Part shown: one piece after another, positions 14,345 to 27,856 of the stretch
Numbering within the stretch: position 1 is the stretch's first letter
Layout: the number at the start of each line of letters is the position of its first letter
Assembly (NCBI GenBank): GCA_030068075.1
Contig: CM057826.1
Location: 66,933,312 to 66,997,311 of the forward strand
Direction of reading: 5' to 3'
DNA length: 64,000 nt
Source: Paguma larvata
Lineage: Eukaryota > Chordata > Mammalia > Carnivora > Viverridae
Position numbers and translations under genes: made by a program
Notes under the pieces: generated by a model
What the model saw: only the letters and a program-made list of their open reading frames with translations
What the model was told of the DNA's origin: nothing
The model's database searches: none

Positions 14345-15750
14345 AAAAAAGATGTTTGCTCCCTATATAGTAAAATTATAGGTTGTAGAAAATAAATCTG
14401 ATGTCTTTCCTAAAATTTATGTGTGATAATGATTCAACACTAGCAATTCTAAGAATAATACTTAGTTTCCCTAAACATGACTAACTAGACAGTAGAATTC
14501 AGTGTATATATGGCAGTGATATAATGCAAGGATTTTTATTTTTATTTTTTATTTTTTCTCATTTTTCTACATCTTAGCGTCTGGGGGACAGGAGTGGCTA
14601 AAACCAATGGTGGTAGCCCAGCATTATAATACTACTAACATTATAATACTGTACAACTTAAACAGAGCTGAACTATAATTTTCTAATATTTTGAAAAGAA
14701 GCAAGGAAGCAAATCTTATTTGCTATATTATTCTATATATTTTCCAATGTTCTTATTTTCTAAATTCTAGTATGAAGTGATTCCAAAATTGAAATAGCAT
14801 ACATGCCAATATAGTATAGAAAAATATGAATTTTAAGGAGGCAAGAGTTGAATAATGTAATAATTCTTTTGATGTCTTAAGAACAATTATTTGGACCAAG
14901 ATGTGCTATATTCTGGTTTTAAAATACATTTTGCAGACAGTGCTACTATTAGAAAGGTGTTATACACTCCAGTGATACAACTAGTACGCATAAGGGGCTG
15001 TAAGATGGAACAAGCTGTTTGCTCAAACACTTGCTAGAGAAATCCTGCAGTAAAAAAATGGCTCGGAGAAAGGGAAATATTCTTGATATGACTAGAACAG
15101 ATCTCATTAAATATAATGTGGCTGGAAGACTTCCAATGGAAAGGGACATGCATGATTACCAGTAGGCTTCCAGATTATGCAATTAATCCTAATACCTTTG
15201 GCCCTGACTTCTGAGGCAGTCGTTGAGAAACAGTTCTCAAGACAAAATTATAATCTCCTGCAGCATGGGAAGATGCTGGATATAGAGTAGTTCTCAGAGT
15301 CCAAAGGTATTAATGATTGGTTACTTAAAGCTTTTAGTACATTGAGAAAAAGTACACATTCTGGCAGCTGTTATACTAAAATACTATTCTCATCATAACA
15401 ATAAGTATTAAACATATACCATCAGATGCTGTAATTCGATTAAAGCCAAATTCATCTATCACGTAATTATCTTAGTCTCCCTTACATCAACACTGTTGAT
15501 GGAGTATTCCACAAGACTGTCTTCAAATAAGCTCTGCATTTTAGTCACACTATTAAAAATCTTGAAATAAATAGCTATGGCAAGTCCAATGGGAATAATA
15601 TTAAGATTAATACTAATTTCATTCCCCTATGTAAAATGTGATTAATTGCCTTATTTTATCTACAATTATACTTTATAGTTCTAATTTTTATATGTTCATT
15701 TGACTAAAGAAACAGTGATTTCATAGTTGTTACTTCTTCAGGATTTTAAA
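14345..15750. other. Intron, no feature recognised
   Basis: AT-rich sequence without a recognisable exon or repeat. The minus ORF at 14949-15149 has no domain. Confidence 0.45.
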
Positions 15751-15754
15751 TTAA

Positions 15755-17000
15755 ATGTTTCAACATACAAAAGAATGGATTTGGATTTCTGCTGTGCACC
15801 ATATACAAAAATTAACTCCTAATGGTTCAAAGATATATATATATATATATACGCTAAAACTATATAATAAAGGTGAACATTTTTATGGTCTCAGATTAGA
15901 CAATGGTTTTTTAGATATGACACCAAAAACACGTGCCAATAAAGAAAAATGGATGAGTTGGACTTTGTCAAAATTAAAAACTTTTGTCAAAATTAAAAAC
16001 TTTTGTCAAAGGACCCTATCAAGAAAATGAAAAGACAATCCGCAAAATGAGAAAAAAAATTTGCAAAGTATATATCTGATAAAGGGCTTATATCCAAAAT
16101 ACATAAAGAACTCCTTTAACTCAAGGATTAAAAACCAATCCAATTAAAAAGTGTACAGAGAAAATGAATGGTCATATCTCTGAAGAATGTATACAAGTGG
16201 CTAATAAGCATGTGAAAAGTCGCTCAACATCTTAGTCATTAGGAATATGCAAACAAAAGATATACCACTTCACATCCACTAGTATGACTATAATTTTAAA
16301 AATGGAAAATGACAAGTGTTGATGACATTGTAGAGAAATTAGAACATTCATATATTGCTAGTGGGAATGTTAAGACAGTGCAACCACTGTGGAAAACTGT
16401 TAGGTAGTTCTTCAAAAAAAAAACGCAGAATCACTGTATGACCCAGCAATTTCTAGGTACATATGGAGAATATTGAAAATACATGTTCGCATAAAAACTT
16501 GTACATCAGTGTTCACTGCAGCATTATTCCTAATAGCCAAAAAGTGGAAACAACCAAAATGTCCATCAGTTGATGAACGGATAAATAACACATGAGAAAT
16601 TCATACAATGGAACATTATCCATTAGTAAAAAGAATGAAGTATTGTCATGTACCTTGTGACAGATGAACCTTGAAAACGTTATACTAGTTGGAAAAGACT
16701 AGATACAAAAGGTCATATATTATAGGATTCTATTTATGTGAAATGTCCAGAACAGGCATGTCCTTAGGAATCAAAAGTGGATTAGTGATTGCCAGAAAAT
16801 GGGAAAAGGAGGGAACTGAGATTAACTACTACTAGGCATGGAGTATCCATAAGGGAGATGGAAATGTTCTGGAAATAGACAGTAGTGATGGTTGCACAAC
16901 ATAGTGAGTGTAGTAAAAACCACTAAGTGTACACTTTAAGATGGTGAATTTCATGCTATATGAGGTATACCACAAGAAAATATTTTAAATATGCTTAATA
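15755..17000 (+). mobile_element. L1 (mammalian-wide type) 3' fragment, ORF2 C-terminal part
   Basis: The plus strand reads like the L1 ORF2 tail and the sequence after it. A frame at 15755-16030 contains the KTRANKEKWM-type region. This is followed by the phrases for 'AATATGCAAACAAAAGATATACCACTTCAC', 'GTTCACTGCAGCATTATTCCTAATAGCC', 'GTCCATCAGTTGATGAACGGATAAA' and 'TTCTATTTATGTGAAATGTCCAGAACAGGC'. 5' truncated, multiple stops, inactive. Contains an (AT)n run (15832-15851) and a 19 bp tandem repeat (15965-16010). Confidence 0.8.
15965..16010. repeat. 19 bp tandem repeat, 2.4 copies, within L1
   Basis: Unit TTGTCAAAATTAAAAACTT repeats perfectly twice and then partially. A local slippage duplication in the dead L1 ORF2. 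Confidence 0.9.
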
Positions 17001-17004
17001 TACA

Positions 17005-19870
17005 ATTTTGGTAAGTTTTTAAAAAGCATTTTATAGAGAAAAAAAATTTTTGAATAAAAAATTCTTTCTGGTTTATATTTATCAAGTAAGAATATTCTAA
17101 AAAATACCATATTGTGTCAGAAAAAAATTTTTAATTATGATTAAGTAGTCTCTAAGACTTAGATTATCACACTTAATACCTGAAACCTTCACAATTATAC
17201 TAAGACTCAAGATCTCACTTACTCGTTTGAGGGAAAAACCCCTTCTTCAAATAATGTTAAGGTAACTAACATTTTGGAGAAAAGGCTGTGTACATTTATT
17301 CCTAGTGAAGAATAGCATCATAAACGGCGGACTGCCTCAACCTTTTTGGTTCATGAGATTTCTAAATACATCAGGAAATACGAAAGGGCACTAAACTGGT
17401 AAGAGTAATGATCGCCTTAAGCGTGAAGATGCATGAACTGGGCCCTGAGGAAGTGAACATTCTCTAGAACTCTCAGCTACAGAGGGAACATTTTCTTAGA
17501 AGAAATGGGCATTTCATAGCTTTGAGGATGTTGATGATTTATGAAAAATAGACCCCAATGTATATTTGAACGAGGTACATGCTTTGTGGGAAAGGCACTT
17601 CAATTTATTTCATCTAATGGCAGTTTATTAACACCAAACTTTTATCTCTGTCTGTCACTGTCAATTTGGTAATTTTACTTAAGAATAAAGACCATTTTTA
17701 AATTTTTAAATGGAGAAAATAACATGTAAATACCTTCAATGATTACAAAGTTATGATTTGTACCATTAATTCATTAAGATTGTGCGACATAATTTTAGGA
17801 TAGCCAACCCTGTATTACTTCATCATATTGAATTAACTGGATTTTTTTCTGTTTCTATATGTAAATGACCATGTCTTTCCGTATATAAAAGAAAAAACCT
17901 TCTTACCCTCTAATCCACCCTGACTTATCAAAAAAGGCTGTGGCTGGAGACAAAAGCTGAAGTTTTATAACTATGACCTTCAAAGTGATGTATGTAACAT
18001 GAAGCCTCGGAAGCCACTGCCGCACTCCTAGACAACAGTCTCCAGGGCATCCCAGATCGAGGGGAAAACAAACGAACAAACATCGGGAGTGTTCACCCAT
18101 GTCCATTACCATAGAATTCTTATTTTTCTGTCGCTAAAATTTGAAGCTTTAAACTCCACTCCTCTAATTTTACACCTAAGAATAACGCTGAAGATAATCT
18201 TGAGTTTATAATAGGCCTTTGTTCTAAGTATTTAAAACTAAAGGGAAATTGGGCAGGGGGAGTACCTTTCACAAATTAGCTCACCAATAAACTGTGACTA
18301 GTTGCTGGCAAAAAGATCACTGACCTAAGTGAAATAAAGGTGAGTCAATGATAACTATGCCATGTGTTTCACTGACCTACTTTCATGTTAAATAATTTTA
18401 TGAAGTGCAAAGGAGGTATTTGAACGTTTCCTTTCAAGAACTATTTTCTTCTTCTTAAAAAAATGTTTTAAATATTTATTTTCAAGAACTCTTCTTTCCC
18501 TTCTTCTAATAAGTTTTCAAAACCTGTCCTTATAGTCTCTGGAATTTGCCACAGATTCCTAATCAAGTCTCCTATACTTTATTTTGAATGTGAAATCATA
18601 ATAAATTAAGTTCTATGAACTACTATTTATCTGTGAAGCTGTATATCATTAACTTAAGAGAACAAGAGTAGGACATGGGTCTTAAAAGAGGTTTATTCTA
18701 TCACGCAGTTTTTGCGTATAATTATTTTCATTTTCATTTGCTATTAATGCCACAGGAGCTGGTCCGATGAGTTCACAGCCCCTCCCCATTGCCATAGAAC
18801 ACTTGTGGATATCAGGAATGACAACAGGAGCATTGAAGGCTAACAGTGAAGGAGAAAATCTCTTTTATATAAAAATATAATTTTTTTCCTGTTAAAATAC
18901 CCGACGCTTTGCCTCAATTATGCATAAAAGGCTTTGCCTCAATTATGCATAAAAAGAATGTTGCTTCAGTGGAATAAATATGGGAATATGTGTTACATAT
19001 TCAAAAGGAATCATAGCAAATAAAATCCAAAATGTGATATTTAACTAATCTATAGTTAGGAAACACTTTGTTTTTTCTAAATAAGACTAGGTCACATTAT
19101 TTTAAACACTAAACTTTTAAAGAATGAGAAATAATATTAAGATATTATTACGTAGAAACTTGGAAAAGATGGGAGGGAAAGCAGGTAATGAACTTTTACT
19201 GAATATTTTTGTTTTGACCATTATTCAATAAGACTATCATCTTAAAGCTCTATTGTGAATGAGGGATAGCTAGGAAAAAAAAGTCTGATAATTTAGTTTG
19301 AAAGGTAATGAAGTAAGAAAAATACTTTAATATTTTACTATATAAATGGAAAAAGAATATATTTCACCTTCCTTGCCTATGGCTGCTCTTAACTAGAAAT
19401 TTAGAATATTCTGTGCACCACAGTGTTATGCCAAACCCAAATTTCAAACAGACTTGAATAATTTAAAGGTTCTAAAAAATATAGACATGCATATAACTGG
19501 TATGTTTTAAAAGTACATATATAATAATTCCTATAATAAAAATATGTTTCATTGGAAAAGAAATTTTCTATGGTCTTCTTCTAATGAAGCCTCAAAATAC
19601 ATAAAATGTTTCCTAGAATCATTTATCTGTAGTACAGGAAGTCTGCAATAAAAGTTTATTTCTTTCCCCTCATATCAGTGTTACACGTATTTTTACTACA
19701 TACATATATGAACAGATTCATATGCACACAAAAAGCCATATAATGTACTTCGTTTCCTATTCGTAAGGACAAATTTACATACGATATTCACTGTTTATCA
19801 GAAAGAAGCTAAAAAAAAAAAAAGAAAGTAACTAGACATTGACTATTTTCAGTAGCATATAGAGTTCACT
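17005..19870. other. Intron, mostly unassigned
   Basis: No exon was seen apart from the linker exon just beyond. Holds the 25 bp tandem duplication at 18906-18955. The minus ORF 17903-18112 has no recognisable domain. Confidence 0.45.
18906..18955. repeat. 25 bp tandem duplication containing TTATGCATAA
   Basis: Unit GCTTTGCCTCAATTATGCAT followed by AAAAG occurs twice head to tail, differing only in the last base. Each unit holds a palindromic TTATGCATAA, similar to POU/homeodomain sites. Confidence 0.92.
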
Positions 19871-19878
19871 CTACTTAC

Positions 19879-19971
19879 TGTTGAAGAGCCCAGTGCAGAT
19901 TTTGGAGACCTAATTATTCCAGCAATTGAATGACGAATGGACTCAAACTTGGATAGCCTCTCCTTTCTTTC
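19879..19971 (-). CDS. FER: FER exon encoding the coiled-coil to SH2 linker
   Basis: This small exon of 93 bases gives 31 codons, starting [12 protein letters not shown] and ending SALGSST. I recognise it as the FER linker just before the SH2 domain, corresponding to about residues 413-443 of the human protein. It was too short for an ORF search that needs 60 codons and was found by reading the minus strand. The acceptor is excellent: a pyrimidine tract reading TTCTTTCTTAATCTCTCCAG (19991-19972). The donor is ACA followed by a perfect GTAAGT (19878-19873). Both ends are phase 0, so the exon joins in frame to the SH2 exon 11 kb downstream. It should be the first exon shared by full-length FER and the short FerT isoform. 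Serines in a basic context ([11 protein letters not shown]) could be phosphorylated, which is inference only. Confidence 0.93.
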
Positions 19972-22480
19972 CTGGAGAGATTAAGAAAGAAGTCTTCAGC
20001 AATAGTAAACTAGTTTACACACAGTTATGCTGGGTATTTAGGTATTTTCCACAGCTTACCACATCTTTCAAGTAAATAAAACATAACCTCCTGACATTTA
20101 AGATGACAAATAATCAAATGCATATAAACTCTATAGTTCTTTACTTTCCTGGTTCCTCAAGAAATGTCTTGATCTGGGGAACAATAAGAAACAAATAAAA
20201 ATTCTTAAGAGGAGAGAAAATAAGAAATGCAAAGGAAATTCATGGAAACCAAGTACTAACATGCAGGAGAAAAAAAAAAGACACAAGCTAAAAGAAACCA
20301 ATCTAACACGGATTTCAGATAGCACTGTGTTTGTAAGGGATTTTCAAGAAAGAAAATAATAGGGTAAAAAGAGGAGGAGAACTATATTGAACACGTTTTT
20401 TTAAACGGTGAATGCCAGTGTTGCCCAAGTAGCTAGGAAATCTCACAAAGATTCACATGATCATGATGACGATGATGATAACCCCATCAGTGGAGGATGA
20501 AAAAGGAAAACAGAAAGGGGGCGATGGCAGAACTCCACTAAGGGAAGTCAATCAGACTGCTATTTGCTTTAGGATGCATATTTCCCAGTATCATGCACCA
20601 CAACTGAAGGAAACTTTTCCTAAAATTTTCATATGTTTAGATCCATTTAACAAATGCAAATGAAGGGTTGGGTAAGAGGGTAGAAGAGAAGAAAAAGAAG
20701 AACAAAAATGAAAACCGGAAGGTAATAAGGAAGCATGTGTGAGGGCTTGTAATGGAAGGTGGTCAATATTCCACTAATGACTACAGTTCAACTGTTAATC
20801 AGCAGCAGGCAAAAGAACTCGAGACCCTACTGCCACATGCTGTATTTCCATGTCTTCTATCAGTCATGATGCTCAATTTTCCTTATCCCTGGAAAATAAC
20901 TAAAGTGGGCCACAAATATCATCTTCTGTTCCTTTGTCTCTAACACGTTGGGTGTGTGTCTCTCTGTAGTAAATGCAGACATCCGTAGCCGTGTGCTCTC
21001 TGATAAACATTGCAGTTTCTGAAACTCAACTTCTGTCTCCCATTTTATTTACTTTCCGTTCTAATAGTTGCAGCACTAATATTCTTATCATTCTACAAGT
21101 ACATCAATATTAATCATTTAAAATAATCTTCAATAACTTAACAGCACAAGAGGTCTCAACTTATTTTTCAACATCATCACTTACTTTACTAACGTGCTTA
21201 TATTCCACACGAAACACTATCTATACCTCATTTTGATCATCCATAAAATGAAAACTTCCTCAGAGCATACTTACAAGTTACTGCACATGATTAAAAATTA
21301 ACATACTGAAAGATGTACATATTTAATAAAATTTACTTTAAAAAATAAATCTTTACTGTAGTACAGATGGTCTTAGGAATGTGAGCATACATTCTATTGA
21401 CATAATCATATCTGTAGCTTCACTTTACTTTCTCGTAAAAATCACAGTTATCTGAGTCACAAGAAGCTCTGAAAGTAGGACAGCCTTGAAATACCGAAAG
21501 AATATAGTGATCTTTCTTTAATGCATGTCCATCTTCAAATTTAAAAATCTATTTCTAGTGCTTGAGAAGTCTTCTGGAAATAAAAAGTGTTTGGGAAGGT
21601 AAAACCTGATAAAAGGTGTAGCCCGAATATGGTGAGGAGAAGAATAGGGAGTAAGGCGTACCCAGCAGCCGTATACTATGTTATACAGTATAATGGTAAC
21701 ACGTGTGTAATATATAACAATATATTTATATGCAGTATATTTATAGTATGTAATATGTTTATACACACTTATAATATTTATAGTGTTTTTATGTAGTAAT
21801 AAAATTATATACAGCACACATACTGAAAAGTACTATAGTGATTACAGTTTCCTACTATGCAATTTCCAGTGCAATTTCCCCATTTCTTCCTTCGTGGAAT
21901 TTCTCCCCCTGACTGTGAGTGGTTGTGGAGGTGACAGTGATGTCAGCAGTAGCGGTGGCACTACTGCTAATCCTGCTGCTGTTACTGACAGGAAGATGAC
22001 ATGAGGGAGCTAGCTTCACCTGTTTGAAAGCTTCACAGGAGACCACGAAGCGCCTCTACTGTATATTTAGCTTCTCTTTTGAGTTAATGCTCTTCAAATA
22101 CTAGAGAGAGTACAATGCCAATGTAAAAGTACTATAAGAACGGAAAAGCAGTTATGCAGAAAAGTCAAAAATTCAGGGGAGAGTTTTACTTATTAGAAAG
22201 CATTTTATTTGTATATGATTTAATAATGGAAACAACAACAGTAATTCTCCTCAAGCTACATCTTGGGCATCAAACCTTATGACAGGAAAGATAACCATTT
22301 TCCTCAAAACCTTTTGTTAATGTCAAACATATTCTTAAGAAACCAACACCAGATAAGTCTAATGATAGGCCAGGTGTGGGGTAAAAAACACTTCAAAACC
22401 TGCTTCTTTTGTATTAAGTGTATTTGTATTAAGTTCAAAGGGATACAATTAGTTAAAAAAATATGCTTTCATTTAAAGGT
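19972..22480. other. Intron upstream of the linker exon, no feature recognised
   Basis: AT-rich FER intron with the acceptor tract for the linker exon at its left edge. AT-rich low-complexity sequence at about 21680-21800 and an irregular GTGGCAGTAG/CTGCTGC patch at 21915-21990, not a regular triplet repeat. Confidence 0.45.
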
Positions 22481-22489
22481 ACTCTTTAA

Positions 22490-22645
22490 GGGTGCCAGGG
22501 TGGCTCAGTCGATTGAGCATCCTACTCTTGGTTTTGGCTCAGGTTATGATCTCACAGTGCATGAGTTCGAGCCCATTGGGATCCTCTCTTTCTCCCTCTC
22601 TCTGCCTCTTCCCTGCTCTCTCTCTCAAAATAAATGAACTGAAGG

Positions 22646-22744
<99 letters not shown>

Positions 22745-22775
22745 AAAAGAGAAAGAAAAAGAAAGAAAGAAAGAA
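22490..22775 (+). mobile_element. CAN-SINE with expanded (GA)n/(GAAA)n tail
   Basis: Head GGGTGCCAGGGTGGCTCAGT, shortened CT-rich middle, then AAATGAACTGAAGGAAAG leading into (GA)n at 22650-22685 and (GAAA)n up to 22775. The target duplication ACTCTTTAA at 22481-22489 and 22776-22784 lies outside the microsatellite, so the repeat grew from the SINE tail. Confidence 0.9.
22650..22775. repeat. (GA)n then (GAAA)n microsatellite
   Basis: About 18 GA units then about 22 GAAA units with a few GAAAAA interruptions. The long Lys/Arg/Glu or Phe/Ser ORFs on both strands are translations of this repeat. Confidence 0.97.
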
Positions 22776-22784
22776 ACTCTTTAA

Positions 22785-25685
22785 ATGTATTATCACAAAC
22801 AATAAGTAGACCTTAAGTTTCTGTACAGGAAATATTAAATATAAATAAATTTTATACAAAACTTTACCCAATGTCAGATCAAAATTTCCACAAATGCTGT
22901 GACCAAATTTCCACAAATAATATGTGAAATTCAGATGCTAAAGCTGGTCTACAAAGTATTATATATCAACTTTAAATTATGGTCACATAATACATCAGAC
23001 TGTGCTGAATTCACTGACAGTTGATTTTTGTATCTGTGAATTACATGGCTACTTTCAGAAATTAAAACTGAAAATCTTCCCCTCAATTACCATGGATACA
23101 GGGACTAACACTACCTGTAGGCCTGCTAGGGCTGGTGATGATGCACTCCTTTGACCTACTTCCAAGTAATGACAAGGTGAAGAACTTTCTCCAGATAAAA
23201 AGCACAGGCATTATTAGCTCTGGCAATAGGACAGCCCATCACAATGGAGGAAGTTGGGGGTCTGTGAAGGGGGGATGGGAGGGGCGATATCATAAAATAA
23301 CATTCTGATTAGATACCCTGAAAAATGTCATAAGTGTAGCTAGATGCGGTATCAGTTTCACATCCCATTCAAAAATAGTTTTTCATTTTCATTATTTTAA
23401 AATTAACTGAGGGGTCTCACAATTTCTGTCTCTCGCAGTCTCTCTCTCTCCATATGTATATGAAAGTTTTCATAATAATTAAAAGTTTTCCTATTATCTA
23501 TTTATAAAACAGAACTCTAAGAAATAATAACCTAAACTACTTACAGTTCAAGTATAACTATACCATCAGGTTTTGAAATTATTCTACACTAAAACTCCCA
23601 CATTGCAATAAAAAGGCTCTCAGGTTACCTCCATCCTCTGCTTACTGAACACAGGCAAAGATAGAAAAAAAGGCAAAAATCAAGACTTTGCTGACTGGAG
23701 TAACCGACAAAAATCAGCAGCTCTTTCAAATGACAACTATCTATATGGTGCAGTAAGGTACAAATTAATGACTTTAACCAAAAAGCAGGTAACGGTTCTC
23801 AGAGAAAGGCTCCTAAAGGAGGCAGTTAGGCAGAAAGAATAAGGTTCTTGATGTCAGAAGGGATAAAGAGTATGAATGTGGGCAAATTACCTCCACCTTG
23901 GCTCTCAGTTTCTATATCAGTACACAGTACACTGGATTCGATAAAATCTCCATTTCAAAATTCCTGGGACCGTTGTCTAACTCCCCACTCATTTGCATTG
24001 CACTGATCATTGGCAAAATTCCCAAAGAAGAGTTCCATGTATCAGGCTGGTCACCAGAGTCACCTCCCTTAGAGTGTGAAGTCACATTCTCCCTGAGGTG
24101 TCCTCAAATTTGACCTCCAACGGGAAGGCAAATGTGAAACATGCCACTGGGACATTTTTTTTTTTGCTAATAAGAAGTCATTAAAACAATAACCAAATAT
24201 TATTTCTCACAGACTTCTGTAAATAATCCCAATCTAATAACATTCTTGGAAGGAACAATGAAAGTAATTATTTGGCCCTGTAGGAACAGTCAGATACATA
24301 TTCAAATCAGGAAGCAATAAGGATCAAGAAAAAGATAACAATATTCATGCTACGCTCCAGGCTGAGTGCCAAATATCTTTGAGACTACTTATGCAAAGCA
24401 GCCATGAAATTTGGAGGGATTTTGTGAGAAATAACTACAGGGAAATTATGACCTCAGAGAAGATTGTCTCCTGAAAAAATCTTCTAGTCTGTTGATAAAT
24501 GACTCCATAATGTAAATGAAATATTGCAAATATCGATATGCCCTTCATAAAAAGGAATGCATTTATAAATAAACGAATAACTTAGTCTTTTGCAGGTGTT
24601 GATTTGCTGGGGAGAAGGAAGAATACAGAGTTTTTATTCCCATCAGGATATAGCATTTAAGTACTGAAACAGTTTGTAAATGATTTATTTTAGCAATTGG
24701 GGTCTGACTGAAGACAAATCACTTAGAAGCATTCACTGCCTAGTAACCTAGTTTGTCATGCTGTTTTTCTTTGATGCTTGCATATTAAGAATATTTATTA
24801 AAAGAAAGATTGCTTGCTAAGTCAAGCATTTTCATATTCTGAAATAATGAAATGGAAAACCAAGTGTACAAAACGAACGTTTGAATGATTATTAAGATTC
24901 TGTCTTAAAATAACAATGCTAAGAAAATTTACAGTATAAAAGAACAGAGTTCACTGAAACCGAAGTTGTAAAGTGTCATATTGTTCTTGCCTTCTTGACT
25001 GTATATCTCTTAACTAAGATGATGTCTCTAGGGAAACAAGACCCAAGCAAGAGGCTATACTCAGCTCCTTTCCTATGTAATACCTAAGTACAATCCATGC
25101 CCCACAGTGCTTTTCTCAAATCGGTAAGCAAAATGGCTATAGATACTCTTTTCATAAATTATCCAATAGTCCAAAATGCGCACCAACCAGTTTCCTTATG
25201 AGCACCTCACTGACTCTACAATTTAAGTGCTAATAGGCTCTGTTCAGTAAACGACTGTGCATTTCAGGGTTTTTCTAAATCATTACTATTCCGAAAAAAA
25301 CTATCAAGACTATCTTAACTGAGATTGTGCCTTTAAAACAAGTAAGGGACATAGTAAGGCAAGACATCTATCTTCTTTGCCAAAACGAATTAAGATGAAG
25401 AATTCATTAAAATGAGAGCAAAAGTACTATTTCACTGGAGGCCCCTATGTCTAGAACTCGAGGCACCTTGCCAACTCCAGCCAAACTTGCACAAACTCCC
25501 GAGCTCACCACGCTATTCAACACCTTATTTTGATCAGGTTGAAATAATCCCTTTGCCATTTCCTGCATAAACTGCTCATGTATTTCCCACAGCAGCTTCC
25601 TGACCTTGCCTTTCTCCCCTGCCTCGGCCTCCCATTTTCTCTTCTTTTCTCTTCCCTCTCTCCCCTCCCCAAAACGAATACTTAT
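22785..25685. other. Intron, no feature recognised
   Basis: Moderately AT-rich. No exon, SINE or confidently named repeat. ORFs at 23898-24113 (+) and 25407-25691 (-) show no domain or exon-like splice signals. Confidence 0.45.
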
Positions 25686-25689
25686 AAGC

Positions 25690-26010
25690 ATTAGCCATTG
25701 TTACTTTAGTTTTCCAAACACTGACAAGAACATCTTTCGGATGTTGTGAATAGTACTGCCGCAACCACACATCCACATGTACTCGAGACCTGTTTTCAAC
25801 TCTTTCGAGGTGATGTGTAGGAACGAATTGCTGGGCCACATGATAATTCTGTGTTTAGCTTTTTGAGGAACAGCCCAGCTATTTTCCACAGTAGCTGAAC
25901 CATTTTACATCATGAGGCTTCCGATTTCTGCATATCCTTGTCGAAACTCGTTTCTTTCCGTTTTTCTGATTATAGCTATCCTCTACCCTAGTCGGTGAGA
26001 AGTAATCCTT
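25690..26010 (-). mobile_element. L1 fragment, antisense
   Basis: The plus strand reads as reversed L1 3' sequence: GAATTGCTGGGCCACATGAT, TTTTTGAGGAACAGCCCAGC, TTTTCCACAGTAGCTGAACC, then a TGCATATCCTTGTCGAAAC phrase. Short and diverged. Confidence 0.65.
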
Positions 26011-26408
26011 GCCTTCATTTTTAAAGGACTTTTTTTTTTTTTTTACTGGATATACAATTCAGAGTAGATGGGCTTTTTTTCTCCTTCAGCACTTTGTCTT
26101 GTGGTCTCTAGTGTTTTGTGTGCAGTGAGCTATAACCCATGTCATTATTCCTCTCTACATAATAAGTATTTTTCCGTGGGTGCTTTTATAATAAACAAGG
26201 ATATAAGTAAATGTAATTTTATTTTAATTATCCTGCTTGGAGTTTGTTAAATTTCATGGATTGTGGTTCCAAAGTGTTAGAAAACACTTGACCGATGTCT
26301 CTTCAGATATGTCGTTTACTCCCGTCTCTCTCTCCTCTCCTTAGACTCTAATTACGCGCATGTTTGTTCACATATCACCCGTGATCTCAAATACTCTGTT
26401 TTTCTTTA
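26011..26408. other. Intron, possible old repeat
   Basis: T-rich sequence continuing from the L1 fragment. It resembles old dispersed L1-type debris together with 26670-27060, but I cannot name or bound it. Confidence 0.3.
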
Positions 26409-26421
26409 CCCTTTTGTTTTA

Positions 26422-26651
26422 CTTTTTTTTAATTTTTTTAATGTTTGTTTATTTTTGAGACAGAGAGAGATAGAGCGTGAGTGGGGGAGGAGCAGAGAGA
26501 GAGAGGGAGACAGAATACGAAGCAGGCTCCAGGCTCTGAGCTGTCAGCACAGAGCCCGATGCAGGGCTTGAACTCACAGACCGCGAGATCATGACCTGAG
26601 CCGAAGTCGGCCGAAGTTGGACGCTCAACTGACTGAGCCACCCAGGCGCCC
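26422..26651 (-). mobile_element. CAN-SINE (felid type), minus strand, young
   Basis: T-rich tail, GA-rich body and head ending CCACCCAGGCGCC. Perfect 13 bp target duplication CCCTTTTGTTTTA at 26409-26421 and 26652-26664. Contains a short internal duplication (GCCGAAGTCG/GCCGAAGTTG) near 26600. Confidence 0.95.
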
Positions 26652-26669
26652 CCCTTTTGTTTTAGTTTG

Positions 26670-27819
26670 GATACTTTAGTTTGGATACTTGAGTGAGATG
26701 CTGAGTACATCCCACTGATCTACTACTAATGATTCCATTTAATAAATCCCTTAGCTCTAATGTATTTTTCATTTCCAGAATTTCCATTTTTTATAGCATC
26801 CACATCACTGCTGTGATACCCCATCTTTCACTCACATTGCCCATCTTTTCTGCTAGATTCCTTAGCATTTTTATAATAGCTATACTAAAGACCTTGCTAA
26901 TTCCAAAAACTAGGCCACCTGCATCTGTGTTTTCTTAACTGTGAGTCACATTTCTTATTTCTCTTTTTAGTGTTACATAAGTTTTGACTGTGTGCTGAAT
27001 GGTTTGTATAAAAGAACAGCAGAATGTGAATCCTTGAGGTAATATTTACCTCAAGAAAGAGGAGCACATACTCTCTTTTCTGTCTGCTGCTAGACTGGGG
27101 CTGTCGGTAACAAGCTGGGTCTGGTCCTTTGCGGCAACTTTAGTTTGACTCAGTTCACCACCAGCTCCAAACATTCCGAGAGCTACATCAAGAATTTCCC
27201 TTTAACCAGGAATGGAATCTGAGCCCTGGCAAGATTCCAGTACCCTGATTAAGCTTCAAAGTCAATCTGCCAGCTTAAGGAACTAGAGACGATCTCGTCA
27301 AGCTTTGCAGTTTCTTTGGGGGAGTGGTGGGGGTGTACTAGCGAGTTCTCTTTGCTTCACACCCACTACTGTATGTATCTAAGAAGAAAACTTACAGCCC
27401 TCACTTATGGTCTCTTGTGACTTTCCATATCCAACCTGGATACAGAAATTCATATGCATTTTATAAGACAAGTAATCTCTGTTATCTTTTTATCAGCCTT
27501 TACTCATAAACCAAGAAAATATACAAGAACACAAGTCAAGGATTTTCACTATGACAAAGAAAAAGGCCATTAATTTGTCAAAAGTTACAGACTTGGCATC
27601 TGACTACCATTTTCTAAGGCAGTCAATTATTACAAAAGGCTTCAGAGTTCAAGCCTATACTTCTCAGAATATCATTTAAACGCTTAAACTCCAGTCATCT
27701 AAAAAGTATTCATTCTTATTATTTTGGTTTGGTTGGTTTTCTTCTGTTTATTGCTTTTGGGAAATAGGGAAGATAAGTTAGACTGGTTTTGTATTTGGAA
27801 CAGAGGACCTTGGAAGGAT

Positions 27820-27856
<37 letters not shown>

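Noticed and set aside
15755..16030. 91-codon plus-strand ORF
   Set aside because: Part of a dead L1 ORF2, containing an AT microsatellite and a 19 bp slippage repeat.
21915..21990. CTG/GCA-rich patch resembling a triplet repeat
   Set aside because: Units are irregular with no stable period, so not a true triplet expansion.
22492..22916. Lys/Arg/Glu-rich and Phe/Ser/Leu-rich ORFs on opposite strands
   Set aside because: Both are translations of a (GA)n/(GAAA)n microsatellite in a SINE tail.
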